From a virus: a stretch of 28,478 bases of DNA. The notes below the pieces were generated by a model. The model was given only the letters and a program-made list of their open reading frames with translations. It was not told the origin of the DNA and did not search any database. Location of the stretch: IMG/VR virus record IMGVR_UViG_3300042305_001169, positions 1-28,478 of that record; one strand, 5' to 3'. Every line of letters starts with the position of its first letter. The first letter of the stretch is position 1. Below, piece by piece: positions 1-6,680 of the stretch. The position numbers were made by a program, and so were the translations under genes.

Positions 1-71
1 AAACGGATGCCAGCGAAGAAGATGAGGATGTGGATAGCTTGATGAATTTCGGAAAATCTATATTCCGCTAA
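1..71 (+). CDS. C-terminal end of an acidic protein, truncated by window start
   Basis: An open frame (third frame of the window) runs from the window edge to a TAA at 69-71 and gives only 22 residues. They begin with an acidic stretch (DASEEDEDVDS) and end LMNFGKSIFR. A short acidic protein just before a capsid gene is what one expects of a scaffolding or protease/scaffold protein, but 22 residues cannot establish that; it could equally be the end of a portal or a small hypothetical protein. It is a real coding end rather than noise only in so far as the next 205 bases carry no gene and begin with a promoter-like site. Confidence 0.5.
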   Translation, partial: TDASEEDEDVDSLMNFGKSIFR

Positions 72-80
72 ATTCTGCTA

Positions 81-109
81 TTGACAATTTGGCGTAAATG
101 TAATAGTTT
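81..109 (+). promoter_or_regulatory. sigma70-like promoter upstream of the capsid gene
   Basis: A perfect -35 box TTGACA (81-86) is followed after 17 bases by TAGTTT (104-109), which keeps the important first, second and last positions of TATAAT. It lies 10 bases after the stop of the preceding gene. It would start a transcript near 116 and give the capsid gene a leader of about 160 bases. The -10 box is weak (3 of 6), so this is a candidate. Confidence 0.4.
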
Positions 110-116
110 GCGCTCA

Positions 117-232
117 AGACTTAAGTCTGAGTTGGTCGCAGACGCCTCGCTGGCTGGTTAGCCTTCAAAATTTGTAGCCGTAAATCTCTGGTCGCGGCCC
201 AGAACTCAACCGATAGACGGGCATCCTATGCC
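117..232 (+). promoter_or_regulatory. structured leader with palindrome and small hairpins before the capsid gene
   Basis: The stretch between the acidic protein and the capsid gene holds no ORF but several inverted repeats. There is a perfect 12-base palindrome AGACTTAAGTCT (117-128), GGCT/AGCC with a four-base loop (152-163), TCTGG/CCAGA with a seven-base loop (187-203), and GGCAT/ATGCC with a three-base loop (220-232). After 232 the leader becomes A-rich and unstructured up to the ATG at 277, with no Shine-Dalgarno sequence. The hairpins could stabilise a heavily used capsid mRNA or expose the A-rich start region; the palindrome could be a protein-binding site. The individual stems are short, so function is inferred. 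Confidence 0.35.
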
Positions 233-276
233 TTGATATCAAAACTAACCCTAAAACCAAATAGAAATAAACTAAT

Positions 277-1503
277 ATGTCAGCACAAACTGCTACTACT
301 TGTGAGGCCATCAATGATAATTTCCAGCGCGAGACTGGACGTATCGCTCTTGGTACTCATCGCTTGGGTCTGTACAAAGACCCCTATCTGCGTTTTGTCA
401 CCCAGTCGGCTTTCCCCGACAACATGGGCAAAACGATCACCAACACCATCGCCCAGCGCACGGTTGCCACTGGCAGCGGCTGGGAAGCTATTGGCGTCAC
501 TGGCGAAGCTGGTCAGGACAACTCCTGCTTGGCTCCCGTCAAGAAAGTTGGCTATGCCTTCGATCAAAAAACCTTTTCGCTCCGCCATCAGGCGATTGAG
601 TCGGATTGGATCTGCTTGGAAGACGTTCGCACTTCGGCTTTCCCGATTGATGATGTCAACAACTACATCAAGATCCTTGCCGACAACGTCAACAAGGAGT
701 GGATTGAGCGTTACGACAACGACTACTACGAGGCTGTTACCAAAGTTTCCGTTGAGGCTGGCCTCGCTGAGACCACGGGAAGCTCGTTTGGTTCTTTGCC
801 GAATCCGACCTCCGTCCTTACGGTTGGTGTCCTTCGCGAACTCTATGACCGCCTCTACCAGAACAACGCTGGTGATGACGGTGATGCGGTGACCGATGAC
901 GGCTCGCCTGTGTTCAACGTGTTTGCCGAACGCGCCACGATTGAAAACCTGATCAAACTCAACGAAGATGTCCGTCAGGACATTCGCTGGAGTGATCGCG
1001 TCAACGATCTGCTTGGTGCTAACGGCTCCTCGCTCCTGCCCAAGAAGGCTTACGGTGGATTCGTCTTCCATAGCCGCCCGTTCCCGAAGCGTTTCAACGA
1101 TGACGGTTCTGGTGGTTACACCGAAGTTGCTCCTTATGTCTCCACGACTGGCGCGACCAAGGGAACCAAGTTCATCATCAACCCCGCCTACAAGGCTGCG
1201 AAGTACACCTCCACGGTGATCTTCCATCCGAAGGCAGTTGAGTGGCTTGTGCCGAATCCGAACCTCAAGGTTGGCAAACTTGTCTATGATGCTCAGAACT
1301 ATCGCGGAGACTTCCGCTGGATCAACGAGTACGACAAGAACTGCAACCCTGACAAAAACAGCGGTTACTGGCGCGCTAAGATGGCTGTCGCGGCGAAGCA
1401 GATTTTCCCCGAATTCGGGTTCTATATTCTGCACCTCCGTTGCAACCTCGCGAATGACCTCGTCGCCTGCCCTAGCGGCTCTGGCTACGGTTACTTGGTC
1501 TAA
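277..1503 (+). CDS. probable major capsid protein
   Basis: A 408-residue protein, best read as the major capsid protein that forms the icosahedral head shell. The evidence is indirect: its length is typical of HK97-fold capsid proteins, it follows an acidic scaffold-like end and its own promoter and leader, and it is followed by a small acidic protein. Its codon use is that of a very highly expressed gene: third positions are mostly C or G, and arginine appears to be encoded only by CGC and CGT, whereas nearby genes use AGA and AGG freely. A helical stretch around residues 128-160 (DDVNNYIKILADNVNKEW and following) would fit the long spine helix of the HK97 fold. There is no signal peptide or membrane segment. 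The ATG start has no Shine-Dalgarno sequence but a very A-rich context. I recognise no diagnostic motif, so another abundant virion protein is possible. Confidence 0.6.
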   Translation: MSAQTATTCEAINDNFQRETGRIALGTHRLGLYKDPYLRFVTQSAFPDNMGKTITNTIAQRTVATGSGWEAIGVTGEAGQDNSCLAPVKKVGYAFDQKTFSLRHQAIESDWICLEDVRTSAFPIDDVNNYIKILADNVNKEWIERYDNDYYEAVTKVSVEAGLAETTGSSFGSLPNPTSVLTVGVLRELYDRLYQNNAGDDGDAVTDDGSPVFNVFAERATIENLIKLNEDVRQDIRWSDRVNDLLGANGSSLLPKKAYGGFVFHSRPFPKRFNDDGSGGYTEVAPYVSTTGATKGTKFIINPAYKAAKYTSTVIFHPKAVEWLVPNPNLKVGKLVYDAQNYRGDFRWINEYDKNCNPDKNSGYWRAKMAVAAKQIFPEFGFYILHLRCNLANDLVACPSGSGYGYLV

Positions 1504-1525
1504 TAGCTAGTCTCTATTCATCAAG

Positions 1526-1555
1526 GCTTGCCTTGGAGTAAAATCTAAGGCAAGC
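1526..1555 (+). terminator. hairpin after the capsid gene, possible attenuator or processing site
   Basis: A perfect nine-base stem GCTTGCCTT (1526-1534) pairs with AAGGCAAGC (1547-1555) around a 12-base loop, 23 bases after the capsid stop. No T-tract follows, so it is not a standard intrinsic terminator. Such hairpins after capsid genes commonly protect the 3' end or reduce read-through. The next gene begins 23 bases downstream with its own GAGGAG ribosome-binding site (1560-1565). Confidence 0.45.
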
Positions 1556-1578
1556 TCTATGAGGAGAGAATAACTATT

Positions 1579-1818
1579 ATGAAAATCAAAATACCTACCG
1601 ATTATACTTTGCCCGAAGACGTTGCTGACGGGGACTCATTTGAGGAGCTTGTCAGTTTCCGCGTCGAAGGCGACTCGCTGGTTCCTACCATGATTGCTGG
1701 CGTTGAGATCGCCGCAGACGAGTCCGACGAAGACGAGATGGAGGACGAGGCTGCTGACGAAATGGAAGCAGCTTCCCCTATGGCTGGCATGGGTGAGCGT
1801 ATTATGGGCATGGCTTAA
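1579..1818 (+). CDS. small acidic hypothetical protein
   Basis: A 79-residue protein with a run of Asp and Glu from about residue 48 to 63 and a Met/Gly-rich tail (MAGMGERIMGMA). It is one of few genes here with a clear Shine-Dalgarno sequence (GAGGAG, 13 bases before the ATG). It follows the capsid gene after a strong hairpin and precedes the LamG-domain protein by 19 bases. An acidic protein next to the capsid gene may be a head-decoration or assembly helper, but no family is recognised and the role is unknown. Confidence 0.65.
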   Translation: MKIKIPTDYTLPEDVADGDSFEELVSFRVEGDSLVPTMIAGVEIAADESDEDEMEDEAADEMEAASPMAGMGERIMGMA

Positions 1819-1837
1819 AGGACGGAGACCATAGGCT

Positions 1838-3013
1838 ATGGCTCTCCCTACTTTAGATGCGGTGTTTGCTTCGGCGGCGGATCTGCCCCGAAGGATGATG
1901 CTGGCCCAATGGCTAGTCAATATCCAGTATTCGGGGTCGGTTGTCGATTGCGTTACCCTCCCAGAGCAATATCTTTGGGCCAAGATTGCCGTAGCTACGG
2001 GCGCACCTAGAAGCGAAGCTGATTATATTTCTCTTCCTAAGAACTATGTCTGGAAGGCAATTTATGATGCTGTTTCGGGAACGGGGGCGGGACTCATCCA
2101 ATGGAATGAAAGACAAGCTTTGGGCCATATTGCAGCCGCCTATCGCGAAGACACGGCCAACCCCGCAAACCTAGCCACCTACATTAATTGGCCTTGGCGG
2201 TATCAAGTGGCTTCTATCATCACTAATACCGCAGTAGATACAGATGCCCAAACATTTATCACAACCAGTGGAGCTACCGACATTGAAGGAATAGATCAAT
2301 TTGTAAAAGAAGTAAAACTATTAGGATTGTGGAATTCAATGGTTGCTTGGCCGCTTCGTAGTAGCCAAAACGCAGGAACAGGAGCCACTGCATATTCTCT
2401 AGGGGGATTGGGCGCTTATAATGGAACATTGTTTAATTCTCCTTCTTGGACAATAAGTGGTATCAATTTTGATGGAGTTAATGACTACATCAATACTTCT
2501 ATTGAGCCCTCAAATTATGCAGATGGTCTTTCTGAGTTGATTGTTTTTAACGCACCATCAGACGCTGGAAATTTTGCAATGTTTTTTGGAGACGAAGATT
2601 GGACTGTGAATGATACGACAGCTCATAAATGCATGATAAGAAGACAATCAACCAATAATGTTATTCAAATAAATAGCAATTTTGGAGGAAATCCAGAAAC
2701 GACTTCTTCTCAAAACATTACATTTGGTCAATGGAATATGGTTCATGCTAGAGTTGTGGCTCCTTCAAACTTTATTTCTGTTAACTCAGCCGAAGAAACA
2801 TCAAATACTGGGAGTGGATCTTTTTCTACTTCTGCACCAAATAATGATCGAATTGGATTCGGAGCAAGAGAAAAACTAGGCACTCCAAATCTTTTTGCAA
2901 AAATGACAGCTTCATTTGGCGCTTTTTGGGCAAATGGAACAAGTGCTTCACAAATGCAATCAATTAAAGCCATATACAAACAAACGCTTGGTGCGGGTTT
3001 AACATTACCATGA
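1838..3013 (+). CDS. chimeric virion protein with C-terminal LamG/concanavalin-A-like lectin domain
   Basis: 391 residues in two parts. Residues 1-130 have three imperfect copies of a [LW]P..Y motif (LPEQY at 41, LPKNY at 66, WPWRY at 118), each followed by a short amphipathic helix. Residues about 165-391 resemble a Laminin-G/concanavalin-A-like jelly roll: a WPL start near 171, then SGINFDGVNDYINT near 207-220, a typical LamG strand pair, and later beta-rich segments with GQWNMVHAR, the usual LamG 'W..V...' strand. LamG domains bind glycans, so the product is probably a virion-surface or tail protein for carbohydrate recognition. The DNA changes character inside the gene: the first 400 bases are GC-balanced with C-ending codons, while from about 2270 on it is AT-rich with A/T-ending codons, suggesting a recently acquired receptor-binding domain. 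It overlaps the next gene by four bases (ATGA). Confidence 0.7.
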   Translation: MALPTLDAVFASAADLPRRMMLAQWLVNIQYSGSVVDCVTLPEQYLWAKIAVATGAPRSEADYISLPKNYVWKAIYDAVSGTGAGLIQWNERQALGHIAAAYREDTANPANLATYINWPWRYQVASIITNTAVDTDAQTFITTSGATDIEGIDQFVKEVKLLGLWNSMVAWPLRSSQNAGTGATAYSLGGLGAYNGTLFNSPSWTISGINFDGVNDYINTSIEPSNYADGLSELIVFNAPSDAGNFAMFFGDEDWTVNDTTAHKCMIRRQSTNNVIQINSNFGGNPETTSSQNITFGQWNMVHARVVAPSNFISVNSAEETSNTGSGSFSTSAPNNDRIGFGAREKLGTPNLFAKMTASFGAFWANGTSASQMQSIKAIYKQTLGAGLTLP

Positions 3014-3294
3014 GTATCGAAAAAATACCAAGAAGGAGAGGGCTGGAGCGGGGAGTAAAGCTCACGATGAGTGAGTTGATTGCGGGGATTGCCCTAATGG
3101 TCACTTTGTTTTCGGCCCTCAATGGATGGGTTGTCTTGCCCGAACAGATGAGATCTATCCAAGCCAATGATGCTAAACAGGATGCGCGAATTGAGATGAT
3201 CAATCAAGAGAACCAAGCCCGATCCGAGACGTTGGCCCGAATTGACGAACGCACAAAAAGAATCGAAGATTACTTGAAATCCAAGGGATTCTAG
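3010..3294 (+). CDS. membrane-anchored coiled-coil protein, lysis module
   Basis: 94 residues: a basic N-terminus (RRRGLERG), one membrane-spanning segment at about 22-44 (ELIAGIALMVTLFSALNG), then a charged helix with coiled-coil character (about 48-90). Topology and position at the head of a holin/endolysin cluster suggest an accessory lysis protein such as an inner-membrane spanin-like or holin-like factor. The start overlaps the LamG gene stop (ATGA), so translation is probably coupled. No family-specific motif is visible, so a structural role (for example a membrane-associated virion protein) is possible. Confidence 0.6.
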   Translation: MSIEKIPRRRGLERGVKLTMSELIAGIALMVTLFSALNGWVVLPEQMRSIQANDAKQDARIEMINQENQARSETLARIDERTKRIEDYLKSKGF

Positions 3295-3312
3295 CCTAGC
3301 CTTACTTCTACT

Positions 3313-3597
3313 ATGAAATCATTCTTCACCTATCTATTCGGGGTTCCCGCCAAAATTTGGAGCTTCTATGCTCCGATCCTTCGTGAACTCTTTGTGGATG
3401 CCGCCGCATCCCTCCTTCCCCTCGCCTTGGATATTGTTCGTGAGTTGGCTGATTCCAGCAAAACTGGTTCACAAAAACGCGAAGCTGCCGTAAAAAAACT
3501 TACCCAAGCCGCTCTTCGCAATGGCATTGATGCTTCCGAGTCTCTGATCCGCTTTACCATTGAATCAGCGGTTCAACGTGTGAAGGTGGAGGAATAA
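3313..3597 (+). CDS. holin-like protein (resembles superfamily 6, Holin_LLH type)
   Basis: 94 residues with an amphipathic to hydrophobic N-terminal half (about 5-45) and a C-terminal helical region reading QKREAAVKKLTQAAL, then GIDASESLIRFTIESAVQRV. The pattern of a basic helix, then GI(D).(S)..L(I)...IE(S)AV, recalls phage LLH-type holins, which end in a similar motif. It lies between two other membrane proteins and upstream of the endolysin. The hydrophobic part is weakly membrane-like for a classical holin, so it might be a holin partner. There is no clear Shine-Dalgarno sequence. The following gene starts five bases after its stop, using a GGAGGA site inside its C-terminus. Confidence 0.5.
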   Translation: MKSFFTYLFGVPAKIWSFYAPILRELFVDAAASLLPLALDIVRELADSSKTGSQKREAAVKKLTQAALRNGIDASESLIRFTIESAVQRVKVEE

Positions 3598-3601
3598 TCA
3601 A

Positions 3602-3949
3602 ATGAAAGATAAAATCCTAGCATTCCTAGTCTCCAAATCTGGAGGCGTCATCACCCCGCTTATCGCCATGGCTGTGGCAGCGGTTGTTTCTAAGCTTGCC
3701 ATGATTGACCCCAAGCTGGCTGAATCTGTCGATCAGGTCAGTCTTACGGGATTTGTCGTTGCTCTTATTATCTCCATTGTTAACTACGTTACTAACGAGA
3801 TTAACGTCAAGGGGGTTAAGAAGATCCAAGCCTTGGTTAATACCGATGTAGATGGAGTTGCTGGCCCGATCACATACACCGAAGTCCGTAGGGCTGTTGA
3901 ACTTCAAAAAGCGGTTCATCTTCGTAAGCCCAATCGCAAGAAAAAGTGA
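3602..3949 (+). CDS. putative holin with two membrane segments and peptidoglycan-binding-like tail
   Basis: 115 residues. Two hydrophobic segments (about 15-34 and 48-65) are separated by a short polar loop, a class-II holin layout. The C-terminal part (about 73-100) reads KIQALVNTDVDGVAGPITYTEVRRAV, broken here only by reading order; the core VDGVAGPIT followed by a helix resembles the PG_binding_1 repeat (DG.fGP.T...V). It ends in a highly basic tail (RKPNRKKK), common in holins. A holin carrying a cell-wall-binding-like tail just before the endolysin could help localise lysis. A good Shine-Dalgarno (GGAGGA) lies about eight bases before the ATG. Its TGA overlaps a GTG start of the next small gene (GTGA). 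Confidence 0.6.
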   Translation: MKDKILAFLVSKSGGVITPLIAMAVAAVVSKLAMIDPKLAESVDQVSLTGFVVALIISIVNYVTNEINVKGVKKIQALVNTDVDGVAGPITYTEVRRAVELQKAVHLRKPNRKKK

Positions 3950-4125
3950 AACGTCTTTCCCATGAAACCCTCAAAGCAATATTCGTCCCAGTCCCGCCCA
4001 AAGAAGATCGCAGAAGTTTCCTTGTCCGTCTATTCAGTTCCCTCCGATTCTTTGCCAAAGGCAAGCGGGGCGATGATGGAAAAACTTCCGTCACCATCGG
4101 AGTCCGAGGTGGAACGGATTTCTAG
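3946..4125 (+). CDS. small basic hypothetical protein, GTG start, in frame with the endolysin
   Basis: 59 residues starting at a GTG that overlaps the holin stop (GTGA at 3946-3949), the coupling style used elsewhere in this genome. The protein is basic in its centre (RRSFLVRLFSSLRFFAKGKR) and ends TIGVRGGTDF. It stops at TAG 4123-4125. Its frame is the same as that of the endolysin gene, whose first ATG is only ten codons further on, so the pair could be two genes or one gene interrupted by an amber codon. An overlapping alternative ORF (3962-4162) is less convincing because it is serine-rich with no coupling to its neighbours. Confidence 0.5.
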   Translation: MKRLSHETLKAIFVPVPPKEDRRSFLVRLFSSLRFFAKGKRGDDGKTSVTIGVRGGTDF

Positions 4126-4155
4126 GAACTGGGACATTGGCAAACGAGTCTGCAA

Positions 4156-4842
4156 ATGGTAGATTGGAGAAATGCCGCCGTGTGGCAATTGATCCTGAGA
4201 CTACTTGGACGAGAATCAAAGGCTGGCCCAGCGCCGTCCTTGCCGAACTTGTCATCCGAATCCAAGACGAACTCCGCGCCAGAGTCGAGCGTTTCGGTAG
4301 CGTCAAAAAAGAAAGAAAGCCCCGCAATCGAAAAGCTCGTTGAGATAGCATTGTCTCAAGTCGGAGTCAAAGAGGTTGGTGGGAACAATAAAGGAGCCAA
4401 GATTCGGGAATATCAATCTGCAACCAGCTTAAAACCAGCAGCTTGGCCATGGTGCGCTGCCTTTACATCGTGGATAATCCGCGAATGGCTTAAAGATCCA
4501 GAGGTAGTTAAATGGCTAAACTTGAAAGTCCTTACTCCAGAGAAATGGAGACCAAAGACTGCTGCTGCGTTTGGGTATATTGAGTGGGCTAAATCGCGTC
4601 CAGCGACCACCAAAGTATTTTCTGAAAAGGCCAAGCCACAAGTTGGGGATCTGGTCATTTTTGACTTCTCGCATATCGGGATTGTTGTCAGGGTTGGAGA
4701 AAATAATTTCCAGTGCGTGGAGGGGAATACCAACCAGCGCGGCACAAGGGATAGCAACTCAGGTGATGGCGTTTGGCTTAAAACCAGAACACCTTCACTG
4801 GTAAGAAATTACATCAGAATCAATCCATCGAAAGTGCAATGA
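4156..4842 (+). CDS. endolysin, CHAP-type peptidoglycan hydrolase
   Basis: 228 residues. Residues 1-55 are a linker rich in Ser, Pro and Lys. The catalytic part (about 56-225) is a CHAP (cysteine, histidine-dependent amidohydrolase/peptidase) domain of the TIGR02594-like kind: a leading helix (EIALSQVGVKEVGG), the nucleophile in WPWCAAFTSW (Cys100), the general base in SHIGIVV (His173), and the supporting polar residue in VEGNTN (Glu189/Asn191). It would cleave peptide or amide bonds of peptidoglycan to release progeny. There is no signal peptide, so it needs a holin, and holin candidates lie directly upstream. The ATG at 4156 is the first after an in-frame TAG at 4123; it has no Shine-Dalgarno sequence. 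Its stop overlaps the next start (ATGA). Confidence 0.88.
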   Translation: MVDWRNAAVWQLILRLLGRESKAGPAPSLPNLSSESKTNSAPESSVSVASKKKESPAIEKLVEIALSQVGVKEVGGNNKGAKIREYQSATSLKPAAWPWCAAFTSWIIREWLKDPEVVKWLNLKVLTPEKWRPKTAAAFGYIEWAKSRPATTKVFSEKAKPQVGDLVIFDFSHIGIVVRVGENNFQCVEGNTNQRGTRDSNSGDGVWLKTRTPSLVRNYIRINPSKVQ

Positions 4843-4991
4843 AGGACGAGGCAAAACCCCGCAAGAAAAAAGTCTACCGCAAGCCCGAAATAAAGTCCTG
4901 TTTCTACTGTGGGTCGGAAAAGATTGAACGTTTATGCATGGGCGGCGTCAATATCATCCGATGCAAGAATTGCGGAGAAATCCAAGACTAA
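4839..4991 (+). CDS. tiny zinc-ribbon protein
   Basis: A 50-residue gene starting at the ATGA overlap with the endolysin stop. A basic N-terminus (RKKKVYRKPE) is followed by a treble-clef or zinc-ribbon pattern: C-F-Y-C near residues 21-24 and C-K-N-C near 42-45 (CFYCGS ... RCKNCGE). The four cysteines should bind one zinc ion. Such tiny zinc ribbons in phages often bind nucleic acids or modify host transcription, but no target can be named. The frame is fixed by the overlap and by the cysteine spacing. Confidence 0.7.
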   Translation: MKDEAKPRKKKVYRKPEIKSCFYCGSEKIERLCMGGVNIIRCKNCGEIQD

Positions 4992-4995
4992 ACTC

Positions 4996-5259
4996 ATGGC
5001 CGTCCACGACGAAAGGCTCCAAAAGGTCTTGGACAAGCTATCGAAAGATCTGGTTGAATATTTCGATTCTGGGTTTATTGTGGCCACATTTGAAGAGGGA
5101 CAGGAAACAAAGAACGCCTTCATTAAGTTTGGCAATGACTACGCCATTGAAGGACTGGTCTCTAACATCCATGATATCCTTTACGGGCAATCGGAAGAAG
5201 ATGACGATGATGATGATTTGGATGACGGGGATTTGAAGAAGGTCATTAAAGACTCTTAA
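4996..5259 (+). CDS. small acidic hypothetical protein with poly-Asp stretch
   Basis: 87 residues from ATG 4996, chosen because it lies five bases after the zinc-ribbon stop; the longer in-frame start at 4909 would overlap that gene by 83 bases. The first 65 residues look globular and helical (LQKVLDKLSKDLVEYFDSGF). A run of Glu and Asp follows (EEDDDDDDLDDGDL), encoded by a GAT/GAC near-microsatellite at 5200-5231, then a basic end (KKVIKDS). No family recognised. A long acidic tail can mimic DNA or act as a chaperone-like surface, but that is only a suggestion. Confidence 0.65.
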   Translation: MAVHDERLQKVLDKLSKDLVEYFDSGFIVATFEEGQETKNAFIKFGNDYAIEGLVSNIHDILYGQSEEDDDDDDLDDGDLKKVIKDS

Positions 5260-5283
5260 CAACCAACCACACACATCAACCAC

Positions 5284-5886
5284 ATGACTACAGTCTATAT
5301 CTGTGGGCCTATGCGCTCAATTCCAAACCTCAACCACCCCGCTTTTTTTGAAGCCGAAGAAGCTTTGCTGAAGGCGGGACATAAAGTAATCAACCCCGCA
5401 AGAATGGATCAGGTTCTTGGGCTAGATCCCCACAACTCTCAGATGGACGGCAAGTTCATTGAGGAGGCGGCAAGGCGCGATATCGACGCCGTCTTTGAGT
5501 GCGACGAGTTGGTTCTCCTTCCGAAGTGGGAGAAGTCCAAGGGGGCAAGGGCGGAAGTTGCCGTGGCTCAATGGCTGGAAAAACCCTTGCGTCTTTACCC
5601 ATCTATGGTTAAGTTGGAGAAAGAAGATGTGTGCGACATTGCCAAACGTCTTACTTCCTATGATCGCCAAACCGACTACGGAAGCCCGATTGAAGACTTT
5701 ACCAAACAGGCTAAAATGTGGGGAGCCATCCTTGGGGTGAATGTGACTCCGCAACAAATCGCCATGTGCATGATCGCCGTCAAACTTTCCCGCCTCACCA
5801 ACTCGCCCCGCCATCGTGACTCAGTCGCGGACATCTGCGGGTATGCGCGGTGTTTGGATCTCTGTAACCAAGCAACATCTCTATGA
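5284..5886 (+). CDS. DUF4406 (nucleoside deoxyribosyltransferase-like) fused to DUF6378
   Basis: 200 residues with two domains. Residues 1-110 match the DUF4406 pattern: VYICGPMRS at the N-terminus, PAFFEAEEAL, HKVINPARMD, a central DIDAVFECDELVLLP, and KGARAEVAVAQ containing Glu91. This family has the nucleoside 2-deoxyribosyltransferase-like fold and is thought to act on nucleosides or nucleotides. Residues about 120-195 match the phage family DUF6378: RQTDYGSPIEDF, KMWGAILG, QIAMCMIAVKLSRL, HRDSVADICGYARCL. The fusion suggests a joint role in nucleotide metabolism; the exact reaction is unknown. The leader is strikingly C/A-rich without a Shine-Dalgarno sequence, and the stop overlaps the next start (ATGA). 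Confidence 0.75.
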   Translation: MTTVYICGPMRSIPNLNHPAFFEAEEALLKAGHKVINPARMDQVLGLDPHNSQMDGKFIEEAARRDIDAVFECDELVLLPKWEKSKGARAEVAVAQWLEKPLRLYPSMVKLEKEDVCDIAKRLTSYDRQTDYGSPIEDFTKQAKMWGAILGVNVTPQQIAMCMIAVKLSRLTNSPRHRDSVADICGYARCLDLCNQATSL

Positions 5887-6680
5887 GCAAAAAAATAGCA
5901 GTCCTCTCGGACTTCCACTGCGGCCATCGTGTCGGGCTTACCCCTACAGGCTGGTTGCCCGAAAAAGATGAAAACGGGGAAATCCCGCTCTGGGCGCAAA
6001 TCAACAAAGCCCACTGGACATGGTATGCCCGCGAGATTGCGCGTAATGGCCCCTACGACATCATTTTCGTCAACGGGGATCTGGTGGATGGCAAGGGCAA
6101 GAAAAGCGGGGCTACGGAGCTTCTAGCCCCCGATATGGAGGATCAGGCGGATATGGCCGTAAAGATCATCCGTCAAATCCCGAAAACAAAGAACTGCAAG
6201 ATTTTAATCACCCGTGGAACTCCATTTCATGTATCCTCAAGTGATGGCGAAGACTGGGAGAACGTTATCGCAGAACGAGTGGGAGCCACTATCTCCGACC
6301 AACTCTGGATTGAAGTCGAAGGAATCGTCTTCGATCTCAAACACCACCCAGCAGGAAGCGGGAGTCTACCCCATACGCGCCATACAGCAGTGGCCAAGGA
6401 CAGGCTGTGGAATGTGCTGCTGGCTGAAGATGGCGAGCAACACAAAGCCAACGTCATCCTGCGCTCCCATGTCCACTACCACAACTTCTGCGGAGGCCAT
6501 GATTGGATTGCCATGACCACCCCAGCCCTTCAGGGCGCGGGGAGTAAATTCGGAGCCAGACGTTGTGTCGGCAAGGTGGATTTCGGCTTTATCACCTTCA
6601 TCGTAGACAAAGGCACATTCTCATGGAAACAACACATAGCAAAGCTAATAGAACAAAAAAGCCCGCTCCTAAAATTGTAA
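5883..6680 (+). CDS. calcineurin-like metallophosphoesterase
   Basis: 265 residues with the metal-binding motifs of the metallophosphoesterase superfamily in order: D.H in SDFHCGH (Asp10, His12), GD in VNGDLVDG (Asp66), and H.H in SHVHYH (His196, His198). The usual GNH[DE] motif appears as RGTPFH (Gly112-His116), a variant in which Asn is absent; such GTP.H forms occur in phage members. A dinuclear metal centre hydrolysing a phosphodiester or nucleotide is expected; the substrate is unknown. It overlaps the DUF4406-DUF6378 gene by four bases, suggesting shared nucleotide metabolism or removal of a signalling nucleotide. The last 58 bases overlap the next gene. Confidence 0.82.
   Translation: MSKKIAVLSDFHCGHRVGLTPTGWLPEKDENGEIPLWAQINKAHWTWYAREIARNGPYDIIFVNGDLVDGKGKKSGATELLAPDMEDQADMAVKIIRQIPKTKNCKILITRGTPFHVSSSDGEDWENVIAERVGATISDQLWIEVEGIVFDLKHHPAGSGSLPHTRHTAVAKDRLWNVLLAEDGEQHKANVILRSHVHYHNFCGGHDWIAMTTPALQGAGSKFGARRCVGKVDFGFITFIVDKGTFSWKQHIAKLIEQKSPLLKL

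Noticed and set aside
72-276. Possible tRNA or tRNA-like gene before the capsid gene
   Set aside because: Several small hairpins occur but there is no T-loop GTTCGA-type sequence, no acceptor stem and no consistent cloverleaf.
280-1434. A 384-codon minus-strand ORF opposite the capsid gene
   Set aside because: It mirrors the codon bias of the capsid gene on the other strand and has no plausible start signal or domain; it is a shadow.
3962-4162. A 66-codon plus-strand ORF between the holin and the endolysin
   Set aside because: It overlaps the GTG-started ORF in another frame, is Ser/Lys-rich without coherent pattern, and lacks the GTGA coupling that the alternative has.
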